Shown here one piece after another: positions 1-5,919 of a stretch of DNA of 5,919 nt; position 1 is the first letter of the stretch, and every line of letters begins with the position of its first letter. This stretch comes from Candidatus Hodarchaeota archaeon (GTDB lineage Archaea; Asgardarchaeota; Heimdallarchaeia; Hodarchaeales; YT1-057), in NCBI GenBank assembly GCA_016839955.1, contig JAEOTI010000285.1:1-5919 (forward strand), given 5' to 3'. The notes beneath the pieces are model-generated. The model searched no databases. It was not told the origin of the DNA and saw only the letters and a list, made by a program, of their open reading frames with translations. The translations under genes and the position numbers were made by a program.

Positions 1-696
1 GGTCGGGATATTGCCATTGACTATGCAAAACAGGGAGCAAGTGTTGTTTTAACTGCTCGAACAGAATCACAAATTCAGGACGTTGCCAAAAAAATTCAAG
101 AAGCTGGAGGTAAAGCTCTTCCCGTAGTTTGTGATGTTTCAAAAAATGATGATGTTCAAAAGGTCATTACCGAATCTATAAAGGAATTTGGGAAAATTGA
201 TATTTTGGTAAATAATGCAGGAATCAGTTGGAGTAGTATTTTATCACAGATGACTGATGAACAGTGGGATTCAGTTATCGATGTTAATTTAAAAGGGACC
301 TTTCTCTTCCTAAGGGCTGTTGTTCCTCATATGATGGATTTGAAACCTAGAGGTGCGAAGATAATTAATTTCACCTCAACTGCAGCAAAATATGGAAATC
401 CTGGACAAGCAAATTATGCAGCTTCAAAATGGGGAGTTGTTGCATTAACGAAAGTGGCTGCAAGAGAATTTGCACCCTATAAAATCAATGTGAATGCTAT
501 AATGCCAGGATTTATTGAGACTTCTATGACAGCAGATACTCCAGCGCACTATAAAGATCAAACAATTGCTCAAATACCTCTTGCTAGGACTGGTAAGCCC
601 GAGGATGTCGTATCAGCCGCAATATTCCTTGCTTCTTCAGATTCAGATTATATTACAGGAACAATGATACAAGTTGATGGCGGATTGAGGATGTAA
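1..696 (+). CDS. Short-chain dehydrogenase/reductase (FabG-like 3-oxoacyl reductase family), 5' partial
   Basis: This is an open frame from the first base to the TAA at 694-696, giving 231 residues. It is a classical SDR: a Rossmann-fold NAD(P)H oxidoreductase, probably cytoplasmic and soluble. The window begins at what looks like the last Gly of the cofactor-binding GxxxGIG loop (the first residues read GRDIAIDYAKQGA), so only roughly 15-20 N-terminal residues are missing. Visible hallmarks, numbered from the window edge, are CDVS near residue 44, NNAG at 71-74, and the catalytic tetrad Asn96 (DVNLKG), Ser126, Tyr139 and Lys143 (NYAASK). PGFIET follows, and the C-terminal ITG...VDGG signature ends the protein. 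The Ser-Tyr spacing of 13 matches FabG. Family knowledge suggests reduction of a 3-ketoacyl or similar carbonyl, but SDR substrate specificity cannot be read from sequence. A TTG at 205 is internal (it encodes the Leu before VNNAG) and is not the start. The TPR gene follows after 35 nt on the same strand. Confidence 0.95.
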   Translation, partial: GRDIAIDYAKQGASVVLTARTESQIQDVAKKIQEAGGKALPVVCDVSKNDDVQKVITESIKEFGKIDILVNNAGISWSSILSQMTDEQWDSVIDVNLKGTFLFLRAVVPHMMDLKPRGAKIINFTSTAAKYGNPGQANYAASKWGVVALTKVAAREFAPYKINVNAIMPGFIETSMTADTPAHYKDQTIAQIPLARTGKPEDVVSAAIFLASSDSDYITGTMIQVDGGLRM

Positions 697-721
697 TTTT
701 GAACTTCTAAAACTTTGTAAA

Positions 722-725
722 AGGT
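722..725 (+). promoter_or_regulatory. Weak Shine-Dalgarno-like AGGT before the TPR gene
   Basis: AGGT lies 6 nt upstream of the ATG at 732, within the 35-nt spacer after the SDR gene, and matches part of the AGGAGGT consensus. This spacing favours ATG 732 over the adjacent TTG at 729. No T-tract longer than four bases and no TATA-like element are seen in the spacer, which fits translation from a shared transcript with the SDR gene. Confidence 0.45.
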
Positions 726-731
726 TGATTG

Positions 732-2228
732 ATGATTATATCAGAATCAATTGAAAAAGCTCGAGTTTTGTTGGCAGAAGGTAAATTTGAAGAATCATTA
801 CATTTACTCGAAGGTTTTTATAACTCTCTTGGATCAAATCAATTCCAAGAGCGAACTAATTGTTTAAATGAACAGAGTGCTTGTTTATGGCGTCTTGGAC
901 AATACAAAGAAGCAGAATTACTGGCTCAAAAGGCAATAAAATTAACTGAATCCTATAATTTAACTATTTTGAGTAGAGCCAATGCTCTTAACAATCTTGG
1001 AGCTGTCAATTGGTTTCGTGGAGAACTAGATTTAGCAGAAGATTATTATAAACAAAGTCTTTCGCTACGGAGAAAAGTTGGAGATTCTGAGCTAATTGCT
1101 AACTCTTTAAACAATCTAGGACTCGTTAATTGGCAACGAGGAAATTTTCAACAAGCAGAAAGATACCACAAAGAAGCTTTAAAATTATTTGAAGAAATTA
1201 GAAAGCCACAATCTATATCAATGTCTCTAAATAATCTTGGCGTTATTTATCGCCGTAAGGGTATGCTTAGTCAAGCTGAAGAATATTTTCAAGGAAGTTA
1301 TACCATTAGAGAAGAGAGTGGTAACATAGATGATATAGCAATTACTTTGACAAATCTTGGTCTTGTGAATTGGCAACGTGGAGAATTGAATAAGGCAACA
1401 CAATTCCATGAACGAGCTCTTGAGTTATTTGAAGAAATTGGTAATTCTCAGAATATTTCAATGGCACTGGTAAATCTGGGAAAAATTCTCTGGCAACAGG
1501 GGAAATATGAAGAAACAGAAGAAATAATTAATCGTAGTCTAAAACTAAGAGAAGAAATAGGTAATCTCACAGATATTGCAGAATCTCGATATTATTTACT
1601 ACAAATCTATCTTATTCGAGAATCTTTTGATGAAGCTGAATCGGAAGTTAATCACTTAGAAAATTTGAATTCTAAATCTGACTTGAATGAAGTTAAATCT
1701 AGATATTATTTATCTAGAGGATTAATGAAGTTTAGTTATGGTGATTTACAGGAAGCCACAAAATATGGTTGGCAAGCAAAAAAACTAGCTGAAGAGATCC
1801 CTCATTTTGTGATAATAACCGAGACGATTTTATTCTTAATTCAGGTACATTTACGATTTTATCTCTTAAGTGAAGAAGAGCATCATAAAAAAACATGTGA
1901 GAGCTTATTGAACTCTCTTTTAGAGTTTGCTAAGCGAGAACATCTTCATGGTACGTATATTGAGTCATTATTAATTCAGGGGCTTCTCAAAAGAGCAGAC
2001 TATGACCTATTAACTGCAAACACATTATTTACTCAAGCTGAACTATTAGCGGATGAACGTGGTTTTCAGATAATTGCCCATTCCGCCCGTGAAGAACAGA
2101 ACAAGCTCCAAAAAAGAATAGATAGACTTAAACAAGCTCAGAAAGTTTCACCGGACACCTACAAGAAAATCCAATTGCAGGAAGTTTTGAATTACATCCA
2201 AAAAATTCAGAAATCTATCGATATGTAA
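732..2228 (+). CDS. Tetratricopeptide repeat protein (kinesin-light-chain-like 40-residue TPRs)
   Basis: This encodes 498 residues with no signal peptide and no membrane helix, so it is probably a cytoplasmic scaffold or adaptor. I start it at ATG 732; an in-frame TTG at 729 would add one residue. TPR units begin near residues 46, 86, 126, 166, 206, 246 and 286 with an exact 40-residue period. A degenerate unit starts near 326, and helical segments continue to about 455. The core units show the TPR pattern NLG-x(6)-G-x(4)-AE-x(6)-S/AL, with the extra residues typical of the TPR_12 / kinesin light chain style. The last 40 residues are Lys/Gln/Glu-rich helix without clear TPR signature. No enzymatic or DNA-binding domain is attached. 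TPR arrays bind peptides or partner proteins, and this partner is unknown. The gene sits 35 nt after the SDR gene and is followed by T-tracts, so an SDR-TPR transcript is plausible. Such stand-alone TPR proteins are common in Asgard archaea, which is general knowledge and not a sequence match. Confidence 0.93.
   Translation: MIISESIEKARVLLAEGKFEESLHLLEGFYNSLGSNQFQERTNCLNEQSACLWRLGQYKEAELLAQKAIKLTESYNLTILSRANALNNLGAVNWFRGELDLAEDYYKQSLSLRRKVGDSELIANSLNNLGLVNWQRGNFQQAERYHKEALKLFEEIRKPQSISMSLNNLGVIYRRKGMLSQAEEYFQGSYTIREESGNIDDIAITLTNLGLVNWQRGELNKATQFHERALELFEEIGNSQNISMALVNLGKILWQQGKYEETEEIINRSLKLREEIGNLTDIAESRYYLLQIYLIRESFDEAESEVNHLENLNSKSDLNEVKSRYYLSRGLMKFSYGDLQEATKYGWQAKKLAEEIPHFVIITETILFLIQVHLRFYLLSEEEHHKKTCESLLNSLLEFAKREHLHGTYIESLLIQGLLKRADYDLLTANTLFTQAELLADERGFQIIAHSAREEQNKLQKRIDRLKQAQKVSPDTYKKIQLQEVLNYIQKIQKSIDM
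1107..1586 (+). repeat. Tandem 240-nt coding super-repeat (two-TPR module, A-B-A-B)
   Basis: Four 120-nt TPR units alternate in type: A at 1107-1226 and 1347-1466, B at 1227-1346 and 1467-1586. A units share NLGLVNWQRG, a His, then LFEEI and ISM. B units share (S)xx(I/L)REE, GN and DIA. By eye the two A units are identical at 24 of 40 residues, against about 13 of 40 between an A and its neighbouring B. DNA copies line up at exactly 240 nt: the string TGGCAACG recurs at 1131 and 1371, and TTATTTGAAGAAATT recurs in both A units. This indicates duplication of a two-TPR block, not of single TPRs. Confidence 0.8.
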
Positions 2229-2274
2229 AATAAAGAAAAATTATTGTTTAATTTAGTTTTAAATCAGAATTCCC

Positions 2275-2296
2275 TTTTTTTTAGCTTAATTTTTTT
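2275..2296 (+). terminator. Poly-T archaeal-type terminator after the TPR gene
   Basis: Two T-tracts, 8 T at 2275-2282 and 7 T at 2290-2296, lie about 46 nt past the TPR stop codon and before the likely promoter of the next gene. No convincing stem precedes them. Archaeal RNA polymerase commonly stops at such non-template T-runs without a hairpin. The position fits the end of an SDR-TPR transcript. Confidence 0.6.
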
Positions 2297-2310
2297 ATTA
2301 CAGATATGTC

Positions 2311-2318
2311 TTATAAAG
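2311..2318 (+). promoter_or_regulatory. Candidate archaeal TATA box (TTATAAAG) for the beta-helix gene
   Basis: TTATAAAG lies about 50 nt upstream of the ATG at 2367. A start of transcription about 25 nt downstream would fall near 2338-2342 and leave a leader of roughly 25-30 nt. No clear purine-rich BRE precedes it, and the surrounding DNA is so AT-rich that chance matches are likely. The only Shine-Dalgarno hint before the ATG is GGT at 2357-2359. The rest of the 138-nt gap 2229-2366 holds the T-tracts and nothing else recognisable. Confidence 0.4.
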
Positions 2319-2366
2319 AAAGAGAGTATTTTCCTACTACTTACATAGCTTATTTTGGTAATTTCA

Positions 2367-5156
2367 ATGAAAATTAGTAAAATAGCCGTCTTTTTTTCAA
2401 TTATTCTAAGTTTCAACCTTTTTTTACCCTATTATTTATTTGAATCTGATTTTAATGTTAAAACTAACCAAATACCCAATAGTAATTCTAATGAAGTTCA
2501 TTATACCGAGAAGAACAATATTCGATTCCCATCTATATTAGAAGTTCAAAATGAAACTTGGGATGGAGACCAAGTTTTCACAAATGAAACCTGGATTGAA
2601 AATTCAGTTATCACCCTTAATGGAAATCTAACGATTGGCTTTCTAGGAAATCTTACTTTATCGAATTCAACACTGTTATTAAATGGCACTGGGAACGGTA
2701 ATTGCCGAATTGAGGTTACAAATGGAGGCAAGTTTAATGTCATTAACAATTCTTTAGTGACAACTGCAAACACATCCTATGCTTGGTATCTGGTGGCAAA
2801 ACCTGGCAGTACAATAAATTTTCAAAAGAGTATATTTCGACATGCAGGCTGGGATTGGGGGACTGATGGAAACAACTCGGGTCTCTGGTTTAATACAAGT
2901 TATATAAAGATTGAAGATTGCTCTATTATTAATAATTTCATTGGAATTTACCTACATGGGACTAACGGAGGATTAATCTTTAATAATACTATTTATAACA
3001 CCACTAAGCATGGAATATTTATAGGAAACTCCCCTAATGGTAACATTAGTTATAATGCCATTACAAAATGTGGTGATAATGGAATTGACCTCGATTTCTC
3101 CAACGAAACTACTATTTGGTCTAATGTGATTATTAACTGTTCCTATAGTGGTATTGATGCAACAAATTCTAGTAATAGTTATTTCTGTAACAATTCTATC
3201 CAAAATACTATCCAAAACGGACTCTGTATCCAGTACTCTGACAACTGTGACATTATCAACAATACATTCTCGAATAGCTCTGCGAGTGGAGTAGACCTAC
3301 AATATTCTCCTGATTGTATCATTAATAACAATACAATTTTTGATAGCTCTGGCAGCGGGATAGACTTGTCATCTTCTTCCGATTGCATAATTAATTACAA
3401 TAACATAACAAATTCTAGTAAAAATGGAATTGGTTTAGGATCTGATTGCCATAGAAGTTCCATGGAAGGGAATAACATTTATCTATGTGGTTGGATTGGC
3501 ATTGCCCTTTTATATGATTCAACTAATTGTAGTATTTCGAAAAATAAGATTTCAAATTGCAGTATCTATGGGATTGCACTTTACCTTAACGCGAATGGGT
3601 CAAATGTAATTTCTAACACTGTTAGGAACTGCTCAGATAGTGGAATTTATGCATGGATGTCTTTTGAGAGCAACCTTACGAAAAATGATGTAATAAATTG
3701 TTCCAAACATGGAATCCAATTAGATTATTCGGATTATTTCGTTATTGAAGAGAACACAATCACAAACAATACGGATGTTGGTGTTTATCTTAATGCATCA
3801 AGCTTCTGCACGATATCTAGTAACACCTTCACGAGAAACGAAGTTGGTGTTTATTTAAATGACACTACAGCTAATAATGATCTTTTCAACAACATCTTTC
3901 AGAATAACATAAATTATCATGCCTGGGACAGTAATGGCAGTAATTATTGGGATGATGGAGAATATGGAAACTGGTGGGATGATTATTCTGGAGTAGATGC
4001 TGATTATAATGGCGTAGGGGATACTCCTTATTCTATTCCTGGGGGTACGGGCATTGAAGACCATTATCCTTTAATTATGATCCCTAATTCGGATATTAGT
4101 AAACCAATTATTGATCCTACTGCTGATATCAATTATGAACATGGATCCCTTGGCAATAACATCAGTTGGAATCCTACAGATGACAATCCTGCTGGTTATT
4201 ATATCTATCGAAATGATAGCCAATTAACAACAAGATCATGGGATGGCTCATCAATCACTGTGAATATTGATGATCTAGGGTTGGGAAAGTATAACTACAC
4301 AATAGTTGTTTTTGACAAAGCGGGGAATTGGGCACGTGACATTGTTTGGGTAACTGTTGTTGACACGACACCTCCTAATATTATCATAAGACAGCCTTGG
4401 AATATTAGTTACGTGGGTCCTTCTATTATTATCTCTTTAGACGGGGAAGCTTTTCATTATTGGTATTATATTGAAAATCTTGATTTGATAAATCAAAGTT
4501 GGATTAATGATGAACAGAGATCGTTAGAGGATGGATTTTATACTTTACATGCATTTGGTAATGATTCTGTAGGCAATGAAGGTCATGTCCTGGTTTTATT
4601 CTCAATTTTGAGGAACTCAAATGTAATTTCAGAAATTGTTAATGAGATAGAAGGTGACGGGACACAATTTATTATAGCTGAGAATATATCGATAACTATA
4701 GACGTATTAGAATCAGTTAATGTAACTGTTCGCCAATTAACTTCAGTAGCAAACGTTCAGAAGGAATTAGAGCCAATTGGTCTCTTTTTTGATATTTCAA
4801 GTTCAAATCCTTCTGCTATCAAAAAACTGTGGATTAATGTTTCTTTTTCTGAAATTGGTAACCAGGATCCTTTTGATGTTCGAGTGTATTTTTATAATGA
4901 AACTTCTGGTAAATGGGAAACTCTTGAACATACTGGTGTAGATACTTTGAATGAAATCATCTGGGGTTGGACAGAACACCTTTCCTTATTTGGTTTGTTG
5001 TCAAAACAGCCCGAAAAGAATGAAATTACAGAAGAAAATTTGATTTACTACTTATTATTAGGAATGATAGGGATATTAGCTTTTGCAGTGGCAATACTTA
5101 CTATTTTATTATATCAGAAAAAAAAGCGCGCAGTCATTATCACAAGAGACTGGTAA
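2367..5156 (+). CDS. Secreted, membrane-anchored NosD-like right-handed beta-helix surface protein with Ig-like and PGF-pre-PGF-like domains
   Basis: This encodes 929 residues from ATG 2367. A TTG at 2355 is in frame but would put four residues before the Lys-containing signal peptide n-region. The order is: signal peptide 1-26 (MKISK, then a hydrophobic core); beta-strand-rich N-terminal helix region about 45-180; parallel beta-helix coils (PbH1/NosD type) about 181-515; the NosD-family Asp/Trp segment about 520-570, with NYWDD at 526-530, NWWDD at 535-539, a DxDxNGxxD loop at 544-552, then DTPY and YPL. Next come an Ig/fibronectin-like domain about 580-669 (NNISWNPTDD, GKYNYTIVVFDKAGNW), a degenerate second one to about 748, and a PGF-pre-PGF-like domain about 752-880 (LEPIGLFFDIS, YFYNETSGKWETL, TEHLSLFGL). 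A transmembrane helix spans 891-916, with the 13-residue tail QKKKRAVIITRDW presumably inside the cell. About 42 N-x-S/T sequons and all 16 Cys lie in the predicted exterior part. The likely role is surface adhesion or glycan binding, or a glycan-active enzyme. The copper-insertion role of true NosD is not implied, because no nos genes are near. Confidence 0.9.
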   Translation: MKISKIAVFFSIILSFNLFLPYYLFESDFNVKTNQIPNSNSNEVHYTEKNNIRFPSILEVQNETWDGDQVFTNETWIENSVITLNGNLTIGFLGNLTLSNSTLLLNGTGNGNCRIEVTNGGKFNVINNSLVTTANTSYAWYLVAKPGSTINFQKSIFRHAGWDWGTDGNNSGLWFNTSYIKIEDCSIINNFIGIYLHGTNGGLIFNNTIYNTTKHGIFIGNSPNGNISYNAITKCGDNGIDLDFSNETTIWSNVIINCSYSGIDATNSSNSYFCNNSIQNTIQNGLCIQYSDNCDIINNTFSNSSASGVDLQYSPDCIINNNTIFDSSGSGIDLSSSSDCIINYNNITNSSKNGIGLGSDCHRSSMEGNNIYLCGWIGIALLYDSTNCSISKNKISNCSIYGIALYLNANGSNVISNTVRNCSDSGIYAWMSFESNLTKNDVINCSKHGIQLDYSDYFVIEENTITNNTDVGVYLNASSFCTISSNTFTRNEVGVYLNDTTANNDLFNNIFQNNINYHAWDSNGSNYWDDGEYGNWWDDYSGVDADYNGVGDTPYSIPGGTGIEDHYPLIMIPNSDISKPIIDPTADINYEHGSLGNNISWNPTDDNPAGYYIYRNDSQLTTRSWDGSSITVNIDDLGLGKYNYTIVVFDKAGNWARDIVWVTVVDTTPPNIIIRQPWNISYVGPSIIISLDGEAFHYWYYIENLDLINQSWINDEQRSLEDGFYTLHAFGNDSVGNEGHVLVLFSILRNSNVISEIVNEIEGDGTQFIIAENISITIDVLESVNVTVRQLTSVANVQKELEPIGLFFDISSSNPSAIKKLWINVSFSEIGNQDPFDVRVYFYNETSGKWETLEHTGVDTLNEIIWGWTEHLSLFGLLSKQPEKNEITEENLIYYLLLGMIGILAFAVAILTILLYQKKKRAVIITRDW
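2907..3878 (+). repeat. Tandem beta-helix coil repeats, about 69 nt (23 residues) each
   Basis: These are at least 14 coils within the surface protein, recognisable by a Gly followed by an alternating hydrophobic strand (GIxL-type). The glycines fall at protein residues 193, 216, 239, 262, 285, 308, 331, 354, 378, 402, 426, 449, 472 and 494. Spacing is exactly 23 residues for seven consecutive steps, then 24, 24, 24, 23, 23 and 22. Each coil also carries an Asn-rich turn. The DNA copies are diverged, so this is a protein-level repeat and not recent DNA duplication. Outer boundaries are approximate. Confidence 0.85.
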
Positions 5157-5181
5157 TTAGTAATTCAGTTTAAATTGGTTT

Positions 5182-5211
5182 TAAGAACTAACTCGGTTGA
5201 GTTAGCTCTTA
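5182..5211. terminator. Hairpin between convergent genes, possible bidirectional terminator or 3'-end stabiliser
   Basis: This is an inverted repeat with arms 5182-5194 and 5199-5211 and a 4-nt loop GGTT. Twelve of 13 positions pair, with one A/C mismatch at 5187/5206; the inner stem CTAACTC/GAGTTAG is perfect. It begins 25 nt past the stop of the beta-helix gene, and its right arm includes the stop codon (5202-5204) and last codons of the convergent thiolase gene. Neither side is followed by a long T-run, so it is not a textbook intrinsic terminator. It would fold in transcripts from both strands. Confidence 0.6.
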
Positions 5212-5919
5212 GTTACTTTCAGAATAATTGCTGCCCCTGAATCCCCTGCTGCACATCCAGTAAAAAGTCCGTAACCTCCGTTTTTAATTGTAAGCTCTTC
5301 AATCATTTCAATGATAAGTCGCATTCCAGTGGGGGCTTGTGGGTGACCCCAAACTAGAGATGATCCGTAATTATTCACAGATTCAGGTGCAATCCCCATC
5401 TCGCGGCTAAAATAGACGTCATTTACCGCAAAAGGATTATGCATTTTAAAAACTGAGATATCCTCTACTGAAAACTGAGCGTTTTCAAAAGCAGCTTTTG
5501 CAGCAGGAACTGGTGCAGAAGGCATAAAACCTTTTTTAACTCGAGATTGACCAAAAGAGACTAGTTGGATCTCAATATCTTTGTTTTTGCTTAATTCTTG
5601 GGCTTTTTCCCTACCTGTTAGTATCATTCCACAATTACCATCTGAAGGATGCGTTTGTGTTCCATAGGTAATTGTTCCACCTTCAAGAACTGGTCGAAGT
5701 TTAGCTAATCCTTCTGTAGAGGTTGGAAAAACTCCTTCATCGTCTTTTACAGTTGCAAGTGTCTTTCGTCCAGCTTTTACATCTATTGGGGTTATCATAA
5801 ATCGTTTTAAAAATGCTGAATCATTTTCCAAGGCTGCTTTGTACTGATCATATCGTAAAAGAGTAATTTTATCCTGTTCTTCTCTAGAGATACCAGCTTC
5901 TTTAGCAACGTTTTCTCCA
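5202..5919 (-). CDS. Thiolase-family protein (acetyl-CoA acetyltransferase-like), C-terminal part
   Basis: The frame is open from the window edge to TAA at 5204-5202, giving 238 residues; the N-terminal half, with the nucleophilic Cys, is off the window. The TTG at 5831 is internal, since upstream residues (GENVAKEAGISREEQDKITL) continue a typical thiolase segment. Numbered from the edge, visible motifs are ISREEQD at 10-16, a glycine-containing segment at 80-94 (GGTITYG...SDGNCG), HNPFAVND at 160-167 in place of the usual NEAFA, the catalytic His192 in GHPQAPTG, and the second catalytic Cys222 in GGYGLFTGCAAGDSG. Thiolases condense or cleave acyl-CoAs through Claisen chemistry, in beta-oxidation or acetoacetyl-CoA (isoprenoid) synthesis. 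Having both His and Cys suggests an active enzyme, and the altered motifs point to a non-classical subfamily. Substrate and direction cannot be told. The gene converges on the surface-protein gene, 45 nt between stops, and its promoter lies outside the window. Confidence 0.93.
   Translation of the reverse strand, partial: GENVAKEAGISREEQDKITLLRYDQYKAALENDSAFLKRFMITPIDVKAGRKTLATVKDDEGVFPTSTEGLAKLRPVLEGGTITYGTQTHPSDGNCGMILTGREKAQELSKNKDIEIQLVSFGQSRVKKGFMPSAPVPAAKAAFENAQFSVEDISVFKMHNPFAVNDVYFSREMGIAPESVNNYGSSLVWGHPQAPTGMRLIIEMIEELTIKNGGYGLFTGCAAGDSGAAIILKVTKS

Noticed and set aside
205..207. TTG at 205 as start of a short SDR protein
   Set aside because: The frame is open to the window edge and the upstream codons encode normal SDR sequence. 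Starting at 205 would remove most of the cofactor-binding half.
697..731. Promoter or terminator between the SDR and TPR genes
   Set aside because: The spacer is only 35 nt with one run of four T and no clear TATA element or stem, so neither can be supported.
1227..1409. Minus-strand open frame opposite the TPR gene (60 codons)
   Set aside because: It overlaps a strongly supported TPR coding region, and its translation has no recognisable domain. It is a shadow of the repeat sequence.
2546..3388. Three minus-strand open frames (2546-2773, 2973-3215, 3179-3388) opposite the beta-helix gene
   Set aside because: They lie wholly inside a continuous 929-codon gene with clear domains. Their translations are low-complexity, Ile- or Ser-rich mirrors of the coil repeats.
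2907..3878. CRISPR-like or DNA-level tandem array
   Set aside because: The 69-nt periodicity is a protein coil repeat. The DNA copies are diverged, there are no identical repeats with unique spacers, and the reading frame stays open throughout.
3855..4064. Minus-strand open frame opposite the NYWDD segment
   Set aside because: It is antisense to conserved NosD-like coding sequence, with an Ile-rich composition typical of a shadow frame and no separate start signals.
2367..5156. True NosD copper-maturation protein, or pectate lyase
   Set aside because: No nosZ/F/Y/L neighbours are present. The C-terminal Ig-like, PGF-like and TM parts point to a surface protein. No pectate-lyase catalytic motif could be recognised.
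5829..5831. TTG (minus strand) as start of the thiolase
   Set aside because: The upstream in-frame residues match the conserved thiolase ISREEQD segment, so the gene runs off the window.

Overview
The window is AT-rich and carries four protein-coding genes, two of them cut by the window edges. No tRNA, rRNA, CRISPR array or insertion sequence is visible. The combination suggests an archaeon, most plausibly an Asgard (Lokiarchaeia-like) lineage. The supporting points are a NosD-type beta-helix surface protein with archaeal-style Ig and PGF-pre-PGF-like domains and a C-terminal membrane anchor, a 40-residue-period TPR protein, poly-T terminators without hairpins, and bacterial-looking fatty-acid-type enzymes (SDR and thiolase). 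The archaeal call is an inference from domain style. No marker gene fixes the taxon.

Layout: (1) positions 1-696, + strand: a FabG-like short-chain dehydrogenase/reductase lacking only its extreme N-terminus. (2) 732-2228, + strand: a soluble 498-residue TPR protein, 35 nt downstream and probably co-transcribed. Its core is a tandem duplication of a two-TPR (240 nt) module. (3) 2229-2366: a non-coding gap with two T-tracts (likely archaeal terminator) and a TATA-like element ahead of the next gene. (4) 2367-5156, + strand: a 929-residue secreted, membrane-anchored protein with a signal peptide, a right-handed beta-helix of at least 14 coils, an Asp-rich 'NYWDD' segment, Ig-like domains, a PGF-pre-PGF-like domain, one transmembrane helix and a short basic tail. 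(5) 5157-5201: a convergent intergenic gap with a strong hairpin that overlaps the end of the next gene. (6) 5202-5919, - strand: the C-terminal part of a thiolase-family protein.

The SDR and the thiolase belong to acyl-CoA / 3-ketoacyl chemistry and could share a metabolic theme, but they lie on opposite strands and are separated by the other two genes. The beta-helix protein probably acts at the cell surface as an adhesin or glycan-binding protein. The TPR protein is probably a cytoplasmic scaffold. Nothing in the sequence shows that these two cooperate. I find no convincing new multi-gene system here. The most interesting features are the internal architecture of the beta-helix protein (stacked Cys/Ser/Thr ladder, about 42 N-glycosylation sequons), the two-TPR super-repeat, the unusual thiolase active-site motifs and the hairpin between the convergent genes.
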